Assembly: GCA_943333505.2 (NCBI GenBank)
Contig: CALQTN020000029.1
Span: forward strand, 1 to 52,316
Origin: Asaia bogorensis
GTDB taxonomy: Bacteria; Pseudomonadota; Alphaproteobacteria; Acetobacterales; Acetobacteraceae
DNA: 52,316 bases
Direction: 5' to 3'
Shown here: positions 8,359 through 17,793 of the stretch, piece by piece
Position numbering within the stretch: position 1 is the stretch's first letter
How the letters are laid out: each line of letters opens with the position of its first letter
The notes under the pieces: model-generated
The model's input: the letters and a program-made list of their open reading frames with translations, nothing else
The model's database searches: none
What the model was told of the DNA's origin: nothing
Position numbers and translations under genes: made by a program

Positions 8359-9687
8359 CTAGCCCTTGATGGCCCAAAGCTCCAAACGAAGATTGGGAAA
8401 GTCACCTCCGATATGCAACGCAAATCCACCGGAGCTCTGCATGTGCTGCCAATGGGACGAATTACGGTCAAGTTCGAAATAGGTGGCGCCGGCATAGAAT
8501 GGGATCTGCCGAGGCGCAACCGGTAAGGCCCGCACGGCAATTCCGGAAAGCGCCGAATTCACCAACTCGCGAATTTGTTCGACCGCACCAATTTTGACCT
8601 GAGATGGAAACAGTCGGCGCAGTTCTTCTGACGGCATATCGGCCTGCACGCTGAGCACGAAAACCGATCCGCGTAGTGTCGCGCGGTCCAGTATCTGGCC
8701 GACATGCACGCCGTGACGGCGTTCCTGCAGCGGAATGGCGACCGCGTTCTGCTCGATCACTGCCGACAGCGACCTGCGCAAATCGGCGATGACCGGCGCA
8801 AAGCTGCGCTGCAAGTCCTCGTGCCGATAACCCGGATAGGTTGCTGGCCGGCGCGATGTTTCGGTAAATGTGGCAAACTCACCGGTCATCTGCACCAATG
8901 CGGCGTAAAGGTCCTCCGGGTGCAGATTGCCCGACCCGGCCCAATGCTCCAGCAGTTTCTGCCAACGATTAACCGATTGCAGCAGTAAGAAGTCCGAAAC
9001 CTCAGCGACGCCGCGTTGCCCTGGGGCGGTCATCCGCGCAGCAAGCGCCTCGCCGCGTTGGTTCAGCATTCCAGACAGTTCGGCGATCAGACCAGCAAGC
9101 GGCGGCGTTGCCGCACACAGCAACGCCGGCGCGATCCAGCGCTCATCCAATGTTACGCGCCGGTCCGTGGCAACTTCGACCACCCGCGCCAGACCGATGC
9201 AGAGATACCCTGCACGGTCATCGGTTTCGAGCATATAGCGCAGCCGCAACCGTCCGATCTGCAGGTTCGCCGTCTGTGGCGTGGTCGAATGGGTATCGTA
9301 GGCCTCAAAATCGCGCAGCAGATAACGGCCGTCGCCATCACCTTGGGTGGCAACTTCAACCGCGCCTAGTTGGCGTACGGGAACAGCGAGATAAATGATT
9401 GCGTTGCGCGTGGTTTCGCGCAAATCGAGGGGTGGCGGGTGATCGGCTTCGGCGGGAATGGCGAAGGCCGTCCCATCCTCGAACAGCCCAGCGGCCGAGG
9501 TCAGCGCAAAGCGTCCGGTCGCGAGCAGGTCGCGATCGACCAGCATGCCCGCCACCCCCCAAGGATAGGCGCGCAGCGCCAGGATTCCGGCACGCAGGCT
9601 TTGTTCCAGCCAGCGATCCTGCTGTTGGAAATGCTGCGCGCGCAGGAACATGCCTTCCTGCCACACCACTCGGTTCGTCCATGTCAC
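8359..9687 (-). CDS. tssK: T6SS baseplate protein TssK
   Basis: 442 residues, normal length for TssK (ImpJ/VasE), which connects the baseplate to the TssJLM membrane complex. The N-terminus (VVWQEGMFLRAQHFQQQDRW) is the most conserved part of the family and is intact. Translation starts at a GTG (9687) with GGAAGAG about 9 bases upstream. It precedes tagF by 38 bases. The usual baseplate partners TssE, TssF and TssG are not encoded here. Confidence 0.95.
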   Translation of the reverse strand: MTWTNRVVWQEGMFLRAQHFQQQDRWLEQSLRAGILALRAYPWGVAGMLVDRDLLATGRFALTSAAGLFEDGTAFAIPAEADHPPPLDLRETTRNAIIYLAVPVRQLGAVEVATQGDGDGRYLLRDFEAYDTHSTTPQTANLQIGRLRLRYMLETDDRAGYLCIGLARVVEVATDRRVTLDERWIAPALLCAATPPLAGLIAELSGMLNQRGEALAARMTAPGQRGVAEVSDFLLLQSVNRWQKLLEHWAGSGNLHPEDLYAALVQMTGEFATFTETSRRPATYPGYRHEDLQRSFAPVIADLRRSLSAVIEQNAVAIPLQERRHGVHVGQILDRATLRGSVFVLSVQADMPSEELRRLFPSQVKIGAVEQIRELVNSALSGIAVRALPVAPRQIPFYAGATYFELDRNSSHWQHMQSSGGFALHIGGDFPNLRLELWAIKG

Positions 9688-9719
9688 AGCGTTTGCTCTT
9701 CCTTTCGCGTCGCCGGAGC

Positions 9720-9755
9720 ATCATCCGATCGAAAAGTTTGGATTGATCGGATGAT
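9720..9755. repeat. REP-like hairpin between tssJ and tssK
   Basis: ATCATCCGATC at 9720-9730 pairs perfectly with GATCGGATGAT at 9745-9755 around a 14-base loop. There is no T-run. The sequence resembles the fabI/fliP element at 45240-45289 (shared ATCATCCG, GATTGA and GATGAT blocks), so it may be a family of intergenic elements rather than a simple terminator. It could lower tssK expression relative to tssJ. Confidence 0.6.
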
Positions 9756-9777
9756 CAGCACCAGGTTCGATTTGGCC

Positions 9778-10239
9778 TCAGCCGAGTTTCAACTTCACCG
9801 ATATTCCGTCGGTGCGGACTTCGAGGCGCGTCGTGCCCTCGGCCGCGACTGCCTGAGTTGCCCGCCATACCGCGCGATCGATGTCGCGGAATACCGCGAT
9901 GATGCCAACAAATTTTGCGCCCGGCTTCATTGCGTGGGTGATGGCGCGGCTCTCGCCGGGGGCTATGACGAACTCCTCCATACCGAGGCCGTCAGCCCCC
10001 AAGGTGATTTTCTCGCGCTCGATCAGGGCAAAAATATCGGCACGATCGAATTTCTGGGTGGCGGCCAGATCATACAGCCGGATCGCCACCGCAGTCGGTG
10101 TGCCGGCGGGGTCGGTGTTCTGGTTGCCGCCGCCGATCAATTGCAGCGCGAGCAAGGCCGGCGGCGGCGGTGGGGCGGCACAGCCGGCAATCGCGACCGG
10201 CGCCAGTAACACGGCGCGGCGGGTCAGAAATGCGGTCAT
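9778..10239 (-). CDS. tssJ: T6SS outer-membrane lipoprotein TssJ
   Basis: 153 residues. A type II signal peptide ends in a lipobox (AIAGC, C20), followed by a proline-rich linker, then the TssJ (VasD/Lip) beta-sandwich with recognisable AVAIRLYDL, FDRADIFAL and MKPGAKFVGIIAVFRDID segments. TssJ anchors the TssM periplasmic arm to the outer membrane. Its ATG overlaps the tagH stop as ATGA, implying coupling. Confidence 0.93.
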   Translation of the reverse strand: MTAFLTRRAVLLAPVAIAGCAAPPPPPALLALQLIGGGNQNTDPAGTPTAVAIRLYDLAATQKFDRADIFALIEREKITLGADGLGMEEFVIAPGESRAITHAMKPGAKFVGIIAVFRDIDRAVWRATQAVAAEGTTRLEVRTDGISVKLKLG

Positions 10240-11588
10240 CTATGTTCCTTGTCCGACGCCTCACGCAGCGCCTGTTCATAGGCCCGGGCAAATTCCTTGC
10301 CAAAAACACTATCGAAATCATCGGCGAGCGCCGCACGGATGTCACCGTGCAGTTTCTCATACAGCTCGAACGCCTTCGCACGTTTGGCGCCCGGCATTAT
10401 TCCGCCGGTTTTTTCTCCAGCCTCGCGCAACGGGGCCGGGTCGAGCCGCTGCAATAAGGCGCGCACACCACTTTGCATTGCCGCCATTGTTGCCAGTTCG
10501 TGCAGCCTGATATCGCGCAACGCGTCGGTTACCGCGTCCGCCGCCTGCATGTCGGCGCGGCGACCGGCGCCGATCAGGGCGGCGAGGCTGTCATCGTCGC
10601 TGGTCGAAAATTTAAGTGGGTTATTGCCCCGCGCGCGGATCATGGTCTGTTCGATGCGGAACTCGCTTTTGACCGCGGCCCGCGCGATCAGGGTTTGGCG
10701 AATGCCGCTTACAACGGCGCGAAATGCCGCCCCGAGCCGCTCCATGGCGGCCACCGCATCATCGGGCCGTGCGTGCTCCATATCCGCGCCGCGTAAAAAG
10801 GCCGCCAGCAAATCATCCCCCAATGCCGCCGGGGCAGGAGGGGGGACTACAGGTGCAGACTCAACCGGCGGCACGGGGGCCGATGCGACGGGCAACGGTG
10901 CGGGCGCCGGTGGTTGGGGCGCCAGCGGCGCGGCAAAATCGAGATCCCAATCATCCGGCAAGCGATTGACGGCGGGTGGGCTGCACGCGTCGGCCACGGC
11001 AGGGCTATGATTGGACTGTGTCGGGCCACTGAAGGGGGCGTCGCGCGGATCCGGCGCCAGCGGATCGAAATCAAGCGGCAGGGCCATACCCGGCGCAAAG
11101 CCGGACGCCAGTTTGGCGGGGCCGCCAAGCAGCGAGGCATCCCCGAACGGATTATCGGTCCGTCGTGCGATCGGCGTCGCAAACGGGTCATCGCCAAACG
11201 GGTCTGCGGCCCGCGCGGCGCCGGGCGCCGGCCTGGGCGCGCCGAACCCGAGGCCAATATTGCCATCGTCGGCCTGTTCGACCCGCAATTCGAGCTCGTA
11301 ACTACCCAGCCGCAGCCGGTCACCATCACGGAGGTCCTGTAGCTTCCCGTGGCCAATCGGTTCAGCATCACGATTAATGTAGGTGCCGTTGCTGGATACA
11401 TCTGCCACCTGCCAGCCGCCCTGGCGGTAAGCGACGACACAATGGCGTTTGGACAATACGCGGTCAGGGTCGGGCAGAACCCAATCATTCTCCGGGCCAC
11501 GGCCGATCGACAACTCGCCCCCAGTTATCTTGCGGGTTTGCGGTGAGACGCTGTCGGGGCAGCGCAGAATGGAAATGCTGAGCGTCAT
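10236..11588 (-). CDS. tagH: T6SS FHA-domain protein TagH/Fha (ImpI-like)
   Basis: 450 residues from the ATG at 11588; an upstream in-frame start would overlap the preceding gene. Residues 1-100 form an FHA domain (SIGRGPENDWVLPD, LSKRHC, SSNGTYINR) that binds phosphothreonine. A long, low-complexity Pro/Ala-rich linker with repeated FGDDPFA/FGDA-like patches follows. The C-terminal 190 residues match the type VI FHA C-terminal domain (LAAFLRGADM, FRAVVSGIRQTLIARAAVKSEFR, GNNPLKFS). It is the receiver of the threonine-phosphorylation pathway. The matching phosphatase is at the operon end; the kinase is absent from the window. Confidence 0.93.
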   Translation of the reverse strand: MTLSISILRCPDSVSPQTRKITGGELSIGRGPENDWVLPDPDRVLSKRHCVVAYRQGGWQVADVSSNGTYINRDAEPIGHGKLQDLRDGDRLRLGSYELELRVEQADDGNIGLGFGAPRPAPGAARAADPFGDDPFATPIARRTDNPFGDASLLGGPAKLASGFAPGMALPLDFDPLAPDPRDAPFSGPTQSNHSPAVADACSPPAVNRLPDDWDLDFAAPLAPQPPAPAPLPVASAPVPPVESAPVVPPPAPAALGDDLLAAFLRGADMEHARPDDAVAAMERLGAAFRAVVSGIRQTLIARAAVKSEFRIEQTMIRARGNNPLKFSTSDDDSLAALIGAGRRADMQAADAVTDALRDIRLHELATMAAMQSGVRALLQRLDPAPLREAGEKTGGIMPGAKRAKAFELYEKLHGDIRAALADDFDSVFGKEFARAYEQALREASDKEHR

Positions 11589-11598
11589 CGGGCGGAAC

Positions 11599-12186
11599 CT
11601 ACGCGGTCTCGGGCGGCAGGCGGCCGGTGCCGCCGGCCGCGATATCATGCGCCGAGGTCAGGAAGGACTGCAACCGCGCCATCTGCCGGGTGGGATCGGT
11701 GCGCACCGATGCAAGCGCGATGCTGCCGGCAATCGCGGTGCCGGCGAGGTTCGGCGCAGGCGGCACAACGGGCTGGCCGACCGGCGCCATTGAGTCACCG
11801 CTCCAGAATGCACCCACGCAGGCCCAAGATTCTGGCGATCCGAAACCCGCTTCCTGGGCAACGGCGAAGGCCGCGTACCTGGCGTCCTCGCCCGGTTTGC
11901 GGACCCATAGCTCGGCCGCCTCCAATGCGGCTGTATCCAGCGGCGCAAGCGTTCCGGGTTGGGTCGCCCGCGCGCACATGCACGCCCACCATACCGCCTC
12001 GCGCTTCGGCATGGCATGGGCGATCAGGCGCGATGCCTCGATCAGGTTGCCCGCTTGCGATAGCGCCGCGATAGCCTCGATGACCGTCGCACAGCTGGCG
12101 ATCAACTGGTTGCCTTCGGCGGACAGGCCAGCCCGGCCCCTGACGATCGCAAGATCAGCCGGCGCGAGTTTGGTTGGGGGCGGCAT
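11599..12186 (-). CDS. Conserved T6SS-associated protein, DUF6931-like
   Basis: 195 residues, cytoplasmic, no signal peptide. It is mostly helical and alanine-rich with a conserved-looking tryptophan/cysteine motif (REAVWWACMCAR) and another at SPESWACVGAFWSGDSM. I associate this pattern with DUF6931, a family of unknown function seen in T6SS operons, but from memory only. It is not a recognisable TssA (no ImpA N-terminal domain). The ATG at 12186 begins 3 bases after the vgrG stop, and the gene ends 10 bases before tagH, so it is within the operon. Confidence 0.75.
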   Translation of the reverse strand: MPPPTKLAPADLAIVRGRAGLSAEGNQLIASCATVIEAIAALSQAGNLIEASRLIAHAMPKREAVWWACMCARATQPGTLAPLDTAALEAAELWVRKPGEDARYAAFAVAQEAGFGSPESWACVGAFWSGDSMAPVGQPVVPPAPNLAGTAIAGSIALASVRTDPTRQMARLQSFLTSAHDIAAGGTGRLPPETA

Positions 12187-12188
12187 GC

Positions 12189-14156
12189 TCAATTGATCAT
12201 CACCAGGCCGCCCTTGACCATCAGCATGGCAGAGCCCTTCACATTGGTCATCACGCCTTTGAGATCCAGTTGCAGCGTGCCTTCGATCGAAACCATCAAG
12301 CCTTTGATGGTCACGCCCGTCTGATCGATTTTCACACTGCTCGACCCTACCTTCAATTCGATCGACTGCATCGCGGTCATCTCGATTTTGCCCATCGACG
12401 CGGCTACGCTGATATTGCCCATATCGACCGTCAGCTTTTCGTCACCCTTGCTGATCGCTGTGGTGCGTCCGTTGCCGATTTTATTGGTCTGGGCGTCACC
12501 GATGGTGATGTCTTCGGTTTTACCGACCTTGTGGATGCGAACGTTATCGACCTTCAAGGTCTGATCATGCACGACATGGGTGGTCTGATCGTGGTCGATC
12601 TTCAGCTTCTGATCATGCATCACAAGGGTGTTATGATCGTTCTCGACCTCTTCGGTGAAATCTTTCTGCGCATGAAAGAAAACCAGCTCTTCGCCTTTTT
12701 TGTCGTCGATTGACCATTCGGTGAATTCTGCTGTCCCCCCCTTGGGGCTCGATCGCGTGCGCAGCCCGGTCTTGGTCTTCTGGGCGGGCAGCTCAAACGG
12801 TGGCATCTGCTCGGCGTTATAGAGGCTGCCGACGACGACCGGATGGTCGGGGTCACCGTTGACAAACGCGACCGCAACCTCGGCCCCCACGCGCGGCAAA
12901 TGCTGCCAGCCCCAGGTCTTGCCACTCCAGGGCTGCATCACGCGGACGAATATCGTGCCGTCCGCAGTGGCATCGCGGCGATGGTCCCAGAAGAAGCGAA
13001 CCTTTATGCGACCGTATTTGTCGGTAAAAATTTCTTCCCCTGCTGGGCCGACAACGACGGCGCTGTGGATGCCGGCCATCTGCGGCCGACGCTCCTGCGG
13101 CCAGTCGCGCCATGCGGTCGCGGCGGGGAAGGCCTCAAACCGATGGTGATAGCGATCGACCGCGGCGCCAGCGCCGTCAAAATCGTCGCTCACATCATGT
13201 ACGACCCGCCGAACGACATAGATGGTGTCGGTATCAGTGTGCCATGCATCTTTCTGGACGGTGAACTTCTTGCCAGGAACAAAGCCCGGATTGGTGCTGG
13301 CGCCCTCGAACAGATTTGCCGCCGCCTCCGCCGCCTCCTGGCGTAGCCTGGCCCGCTGTCCGGCAATGCTGGCGGTGGCAGTCAGCGCCGGAAAGCGATG
13401 CACGTCACGGCCAGCATTGCCGGGTGCGCTCAGAATTGTCGTTTGTTCGCCCACCACCGGCGTGGCCGGATGCAGCGGATCATAGTCTCGCAAGGTCACT
13501 TTGCCGACAGCCGTCGCCGTTATCCGGGTAAATCTGCTCAGGATATCGGTGGCATTCCCGGCCTCAACCACCTGGACAATGGGCTTTTCGACGGTGGTGA
13601 ATGCGGTATTGGAGTCGGTGACGACCATCCTGTGGCCGCCTTCACTATGCTCGAAATACCAGAAACACCCTTCTTCCTCCATCAATCGGATAGCAAAATC
13701 ATAATCGGTTTCGTTGTATTGCACCGTATAGGCGCGGCTGGCCTGGGACGCTACGATGGTGAAAGTGGCATCAAAGCCATTTTCAGTGAATATTTTCTTC
13801 AGAATATCCGTCGTAGTCTTTTCCGCGAAAATCCGACTATCCATGGTCTGCGAGGCAAACCAGAATTTCGGCACGAGTTCCGCCCGATAGCGCCATTTGC
13901 CGCTCTTGTCCGGACCCAAGCCGTGGAAGCTGCGCGCGATGCCGTGAAAATGCCGCTCCCCACCATACGGGTGTGTCAGGGTGACACAGGCTGGCATCCC
14001 CAAGACCGTATCAGGGGCAACCGACGCCGAATTCGCCAACATGTCTATCGTGAAGCAAAAGGCTTCGCTGATCCCTTCCTCTGCACGCAGCAGCACCGGG
14101 TCGAACACGACCCCGGCCGAGGAGCTGGTCATTTTCAGAAGGGAATTACGAACCAC
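12189..14156 (-). CDS. vgrG: T6SS spike protein VgrG (TssI)
   Basis: 655 residues. Contains the gp27-like head (FHGIARSFHGLG, YRAELVPKFWFASQ, ILKKIFTENGF, QYNETDYDFAIRLMEEEGCFWYFEHSE) and the gp5 OB-fold region (GRIKVRFFWDHR, WSGKTWGWQHLPRVGAEV, GDPDHPVVVGSLYN). A C-terminal beta-helix of short repeats ends the protein at GGLVMIN. There is no extra C-terminal domain, so it is a structural rather than an evolved VgrG; effectors would ride on the PAAR tip or on VgrG non-covalently. The GTG start at 14156 has AGGAGG 14 bases upstream, rather far, so the start is tentative. Confidence 0.95.
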   Translation of the reverse strand: MVRNSLLKMTSSSAGVVFDPVLLRAEEGISEAFCFTIDMLANSASVAPDTVLGMPACVTLTHPYGGERHFHGIARSFHGLGPDKSGKWRYRAELVPKFWFASQTMDSRIFAEKTTTDILKKIFTENGFDATFTIVASQASRAYTVQYNETDYDFAIRLMEEEGCFWYFEHSEGGHRMVVTDSNTAFTTVEKPIVQVVEAGNATDILSRFTRITATAVGKVTLRDYDPLHPATPVVGEQTTILSAPGNAGRDVHRFPALTATASIAGQRARLRQEAAEAAANLFEGASTNPGFVPGKKFTVQKDAWHTDTDTIYVVRRVVHDVSDDFDGAGAAVDRYHHRFEAFPAATAWRDWPQERRPQMAGIHSAVVVGPAGEEIFTDKYGRIKVRFFWDHRRDATADGTIFVRVMQPWSGKTWGWQHLPRVGAEVAVAFVNGDPDHPVVVGSLYNAEQMPPFELPAQKTKTGLRTRSSPKGGTAEFTEWSIDDKKGEELVFFHAQKDFTEEVENDHNTLVMHDQKLKIDHDQTTHVVHDQTLKVDNVRIHKVGKTEDITIGDAQTNKIGNGRTTAISKGDEKLTVDMGNISVAASMGKIEMTAMQSIELKVGSSSVKIDQTGVTIKGLMVSIEGTLQLDLKGVMTNVKGSAMLMVKGGLVMIN

Positions 14157-14248
14157 AGCTTACCGCTTTGCCTCCTGGTTGATCCTTGTTGAGGAGATAG
14201 CACCCGGCAACCCGCATTGCCAAACTTTCTCGACCAACATCAGCTGCT

Positions 14249-17200
14249 TTAGCCCGCGCGCGGGCAGCGGAACTCCTGCACGATGCCAGGGGCAAGCGGA
14301 TTGAGCACCGATCCAGCGCGGATTTCGAACCCGACCTGGCGCTCGCCTATCTGGAAGGTCAGCAAGTAGCGCTCCGCCGCGCCGATCTGTTGCAGTTTTC
14401 CGCGGTCAAACAGGCGGAACATCGCCCAGGGTCCTGATGCGGTAAGCACCCCAGCCTGTCCGGTGGGTGGTGGGTCAAACACCAGCCGCACATTCTGCAT
14501 CCGGTTCGGTCCCGGCCAGGTGATCTGGGTCGAGCGTGGCGGACCATGAGAGTAGGAAACCTCGGTCCCGTCGAGATCGAGGGTTACCTGCTTTGCCCCG
14601 GCGTCGAGGCTGACCGGGGTGATGTCAAAGCGCACCGTTGGCGTGGTGCCGCCGGCGGCGAAGAACAGATCACGGATCACCGCAGCGCGTTGGAACTGGG
14701 CGAGATCGCCCGGCGAAACCGGGGCCGGCACGCCATCGACCGCCTGCGCCTTCCAGGTCCGCGCCGACATGTCGACATAGGGCCGCAACTGGGTGTTGAA
14801 GAACCCGTCGAGCAGCCCACCGGGTGCGAACAGCTTGGCAAAATCATCCAATGGCACGTCATTGGCCGATCCGCGCTCGAACGGATAGCGTCCGGCAATC
14901 GCCAGGGTGCAAAGTGATGCCGGGCCGCCCGCCCCGTTGAACGCCGCCGTGATCTGCTCCTTGGCGCTGCCGCTGCGCAAGGCGGTGCCGCTCCCTGCCA
15001 TCGCGGTCAACCAGCGCGAAAGCGGCTGCGGTTGGCGCGCAGCCTCGGCACGCAGCGCCAGGGCAGGGTCATTTCCCGCAGGCGCCGCCGGTGCCGCACC
15101 GCTGATCGGGGCGGCCGCCATCTTGGCCAGTTGCTGCTGCAAGTCATTGAGCGACTTCAGCACCTGGTCGATTGGCGCGCCCGCTCCGGTGCCCATCAGG
15201 TCGCGCAACGGCTTGTAAAGTTCGTCGATTTCGGCGCCCGGCGGCTTGGCTTCCGGCCCGGCTGTTGCGCCAAGCAAGCCTTGCAAGCGCGAGCCGGCGC
15301 TGGCGACCGCCGCCGTTGCCGCCGCCGCCCCTTGGGCCGCAACGCCCGCGATTGTTGCAGGCTGCGGCGGCGGCACCGACAAGGTCATCTGCCGGGCCAT
15401 GCTGGCCAGCAGATCGCGCATCGGCGATTGCGGCGATGACAGGATATAAAGATCCTGTGCTGCCTGGGTCAGGCTGCGCAGCGGGACGATGTCGATATCG
15501 GTCATCATTCCGTTCCATGCTGCAATATAGTCAGCTGCATACAACGCAATCACATCGCGTTCGAGGCCGCGCATTTCCGGCCCGTTCGGATCAAGCTCGG
15601 CGCGTTTACCCAGCACCCAGCTTTCGGACGCCACGCTTTTCGCGGCCGAGGCGAGCGACGGCAGCAGCACTTTGTGGAACCCTTCAACCGTCAGGAATCC
15701 GGGAATGCCGTCGTTGAGCGGCTTGCCCGAGCCGCGCAGGAAAACCCGCACCCCGGCCGGCCCAAGCGCGTCGCTCGGCTTCCAGATCGGGATACGCTGG
15801 GCGGCGGCCGACGGCTTGATGCGGGAATAAACCCGCTGCGCCAGCGGCACCCGGCTGAACGTTGCGCGCGCCTGGGCGACCAGCGTACCGTCCAGCAGCA
15901 CAGTCGGCAGTGCATCGGCAAGCAGTGCATCAAGATGTCGGGCCAGACTGTCACGAAACGGCGCGGCCTGGGCGCCGGGATAGCCGGTCTGCCAATCCAG
16001 CATCATCCATTCATGGACCAATTCGCGGTCGAGCGGCCCACCATTGCCGAGCATCAGATAGACCCGTGTCGCCTCGTACAAAAAATCGGGCCGGTTGATA
16101 TTCCCGCGCATCTGGGCTTCCAGCCGCCAGATCAAACGCGGCAGCAATGCGCGCTCCAGGCCATGGCGGTAAACCGCACGCGCGGCGGCCTCCAGCTTGG
16201 CATCCTGCGACAGGTTGAAACCCAACCACGCGCCACCGCTGGTCCCGGCATGATCAACACCATGCGGCAATCCCCGTGCCTGATCGAGCAGGGGGGCAAT
16301 GCGCGGCAGATCGGCATCGGCCACCGGGTCGAGCTTCAGGGTTGCCGCCGTCACTTCGTAGCGCGCAAGGGCTGCAGCCGACATCTCGATTTCGCTGTAA
16401 TTGGCCATCCGGCTTTGCCACAGTAATCCGCCAGCAATCACCATTATCAGCAGCACCCCGGCAAACCCGCCCGCCCGCATCAGCATGGTGCGGCGTCGCG
16501 CGCCAGGCCGTTCGGCGACCATCATTGCTTCGCCAAAGATCACCTTGCTCAGCAATCGCCCGAGGAAATAGCTGCGCCCATGTTCAGGCCGCAGGCTCGG
16601 CGCGCGTCGCTGATCGAGGCCGAAGGTCCGGCTCAGCGTGCCGGTCAGACGGTCGATCGGGGTGCCTTCCTGGGTGCCGGAGGCGAGATAGGCGCCGCGC
16701 AGCAAGGGGGCCGGGTCGAGCCGTGATCCGCCAAACGCTTCCTGCAGAAAGCTGGTCAGCGGTTGTTCCAGACTCGCAACCTGGGTTGGGAAGCCGGCGA
16801 TCAGGGCCCGCCGATCCGGGCTGCGCTCGGCCTCCATCCGATCATAAAGCCGGGCGTTCAGTCGATCGACCAAAAGCTTGAATTCGGAGGCGAATTGTCC
16901 AACCGTCCCCAGTTCATTGGCGGCAATCTGGAAGGTTGCCCCCCACACCTGATCGCGCTTTTCGCGGTCGAGATCGTCGAAGAACTCGGTGAACCCAACG
17001 ATCAGATCGCTTTTGGTGAACAGTGCATAAACCGGGACCCGCACGCCCAGCCGCGCTTCAAGCTCCTTGACCCGATTGCGGATGGCACGCGCATGGGCTG
17101 TGCGCTCATCGGCAGGGGCCGCGGCAATATCGCTGAGCGCGATGGCCACGATCACCCCGTTGAGCGGTTGGCGGGCGCGGGTGCGCTTGAGCAGGTCGAG

Positions 17201-17788
17201 GAAGGACTCCCAGCCCGCCCGATCCACGGTGGCATCCGAATCCTGGGTCGTGTAGCGCCCGGCCGTGTCGATCAGCACCGCGTCCTCGGTGAACCACCAG
17301 TCGCACAGCCTAGTGCCGCCAACGCCGGCGACTGCCGCCTGTCCCATCTCGGCGGCGAGCGGGAATTTTAGTCCGGCATTGAGCAACGCGGTGGTCTTGC
17401 CGGCACCAGGCGGGCCGATGATGACGTACCAGGGCTGTTCATAGAGATAGCCGCGTGTGCCCCGCGCCTTTTTCAGCAACGCCAGCGCGTTGGTCAGTTT
17501 ATCGCGTAAGGCTGCGGTTTCCTCGGCGGTTGCCGCGACCGATGGGTCAGTTGCCCCGCCAGCCACACCTGCGGTCAGCGCCTGGTCACGGCGGCGGCGC
17601 AGCAAATCGAGCAGCAGGTTCCCCGCCGCCCATACCAGCACCATCCCCCCGATGACGATCAGTCGCGCCAGCCAGCCTTCGAGCATCGCTAGGAACGGCC
17701 CGAAGACCCATACCAGCACCGACAGCAGCGCGGTTCCGACAAGGCTGAGGAACCAACGCGAGACGAAAAACCGCAAAATAAAGGCCAT
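14249..17788 (-). CDS. tssM: T6SS inner-membrane ATPase-like protein TssM (IcmF)
   Basis: 1179 residues from the ATG at 17788. Two N-terminal membrane helices (about 10-30 and 43-60), then a cytoplasmic domain with Walker A GPPGAGKT at 125-132 and DTAGRY. A third membrane helix at roughly 435-455 leads to a large periplasmic domain ending in the VasK/ImpL C-terminal region. Together with TssL and TssJ it forms the trans-envelope complex. It begins just inside the end of tssL (overlap region 17788-17794), as usual for the tssL-tssM pair. A Walker A motif is retained, unlike in some TssM proteins. Confidence 0.96.
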   Translation of the reverse strand: MAFILRFFVSRWFLSLVGTALLSVLVWVFGPFLAMLEGWLARLIVIGGMVLVWAAGNLLLDLLRRRRDQALTAGVAGGATDPSVAATAEETAALRDKLTNALALLKKARGTRGYLYEQPWYVIIGPPGAGKTTALLNAGLKFPLAAEMGQAAVAGVGGTRLCDWWFTEDAVLIDTAGRYTTQDSDATVDRAGWESFLDLLKRTRARQPLNGVIVAIALSDIAAAPADERTAHARAIRNRVKELEARLGVRVPVYALFTKSDLIVGFTEFFDDLDREKRDQVWGATFQIAANELGTVGQFASEFKLLVDRLNARLYDRMEAERSPDRRALIAGFPTQVASLEQPLTSFLQEAFGGSRLDPAPLLRGAYLASGTQEGTPIDRLTGTLSRTFGLDQRRAPSLRPEHGRSYFLGRLLSKVIFGEAMMVAERPGARRRTMLMRAGGFAGVLLIMVIAGGLLWQSRMANYSEIEMSAAALARYEVTAATLKLDPVADADLPRIAPLLDQARGLPHGVDHAGTSGGAWLGFNLSQDAKLEAAARAVYRHGLERALLPRLIWRLEAQMRGNINRPDFLYEATRVYLMLGNGGPLDRELVHEWMMLDWQTGYPGAQAAPFRDSLARHLDALLADALPTVLLDGTLVAQARATFSRVPLAQRVYSRIKPSAAAQRIPIWKPSDALGPAGVRVFLRGSGKPLNDGIPGFLTVEGFHKVLLPSLASAAKSVASESWVLGKRAELDPNGPEMRGLERDVIALYAADYIAAWNGMMTDIDIVPLRSLTQAAQDLYILSSPQSPMRDLLASMARQMTLSVPPPQPATIAGVAAQGAAAATAAVASAGSRLQGLLGATAGPEAKPPGAEIDELYKPLRDLMGTGAGAPIDQVLKSLNDLQQQLAKMAAAPISGAAPAAPAGNDPALALRAEAARQPQPLSRWLTAMAGSGTALRSGSAKEQITAAFNGAGGPASLCTLAIAGRYPFERGSANDVPLDDFAKLFAPGGLLDGFFNTQLRPYVDMSARTWKAQAVDGVPAPVSPGDLAQFQRAAVIRDLFFAAGGTTPTVRFDITPVSLDAGAKQVTLDLDGTEVSYSHGPPRSTQITWPGPNRMQNVRLVFDPPPTGQAGVLTASGPWAMFRLFDRGKLQQIGAAERYLLTFQIGERQVGFEIRAGSVLNPLAPGIVQEFRCPRAG

Positions 17789-17793
17789 ACTTA

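Noticed and set aside
9370-10209. 279-codon plus-strand frame
   Set aside because: Antisense to tssK and tssJ; no recognisable protein.
13398-14192. 264-codon plus-strand frame
   Set aside because: Antisense to vgrG.
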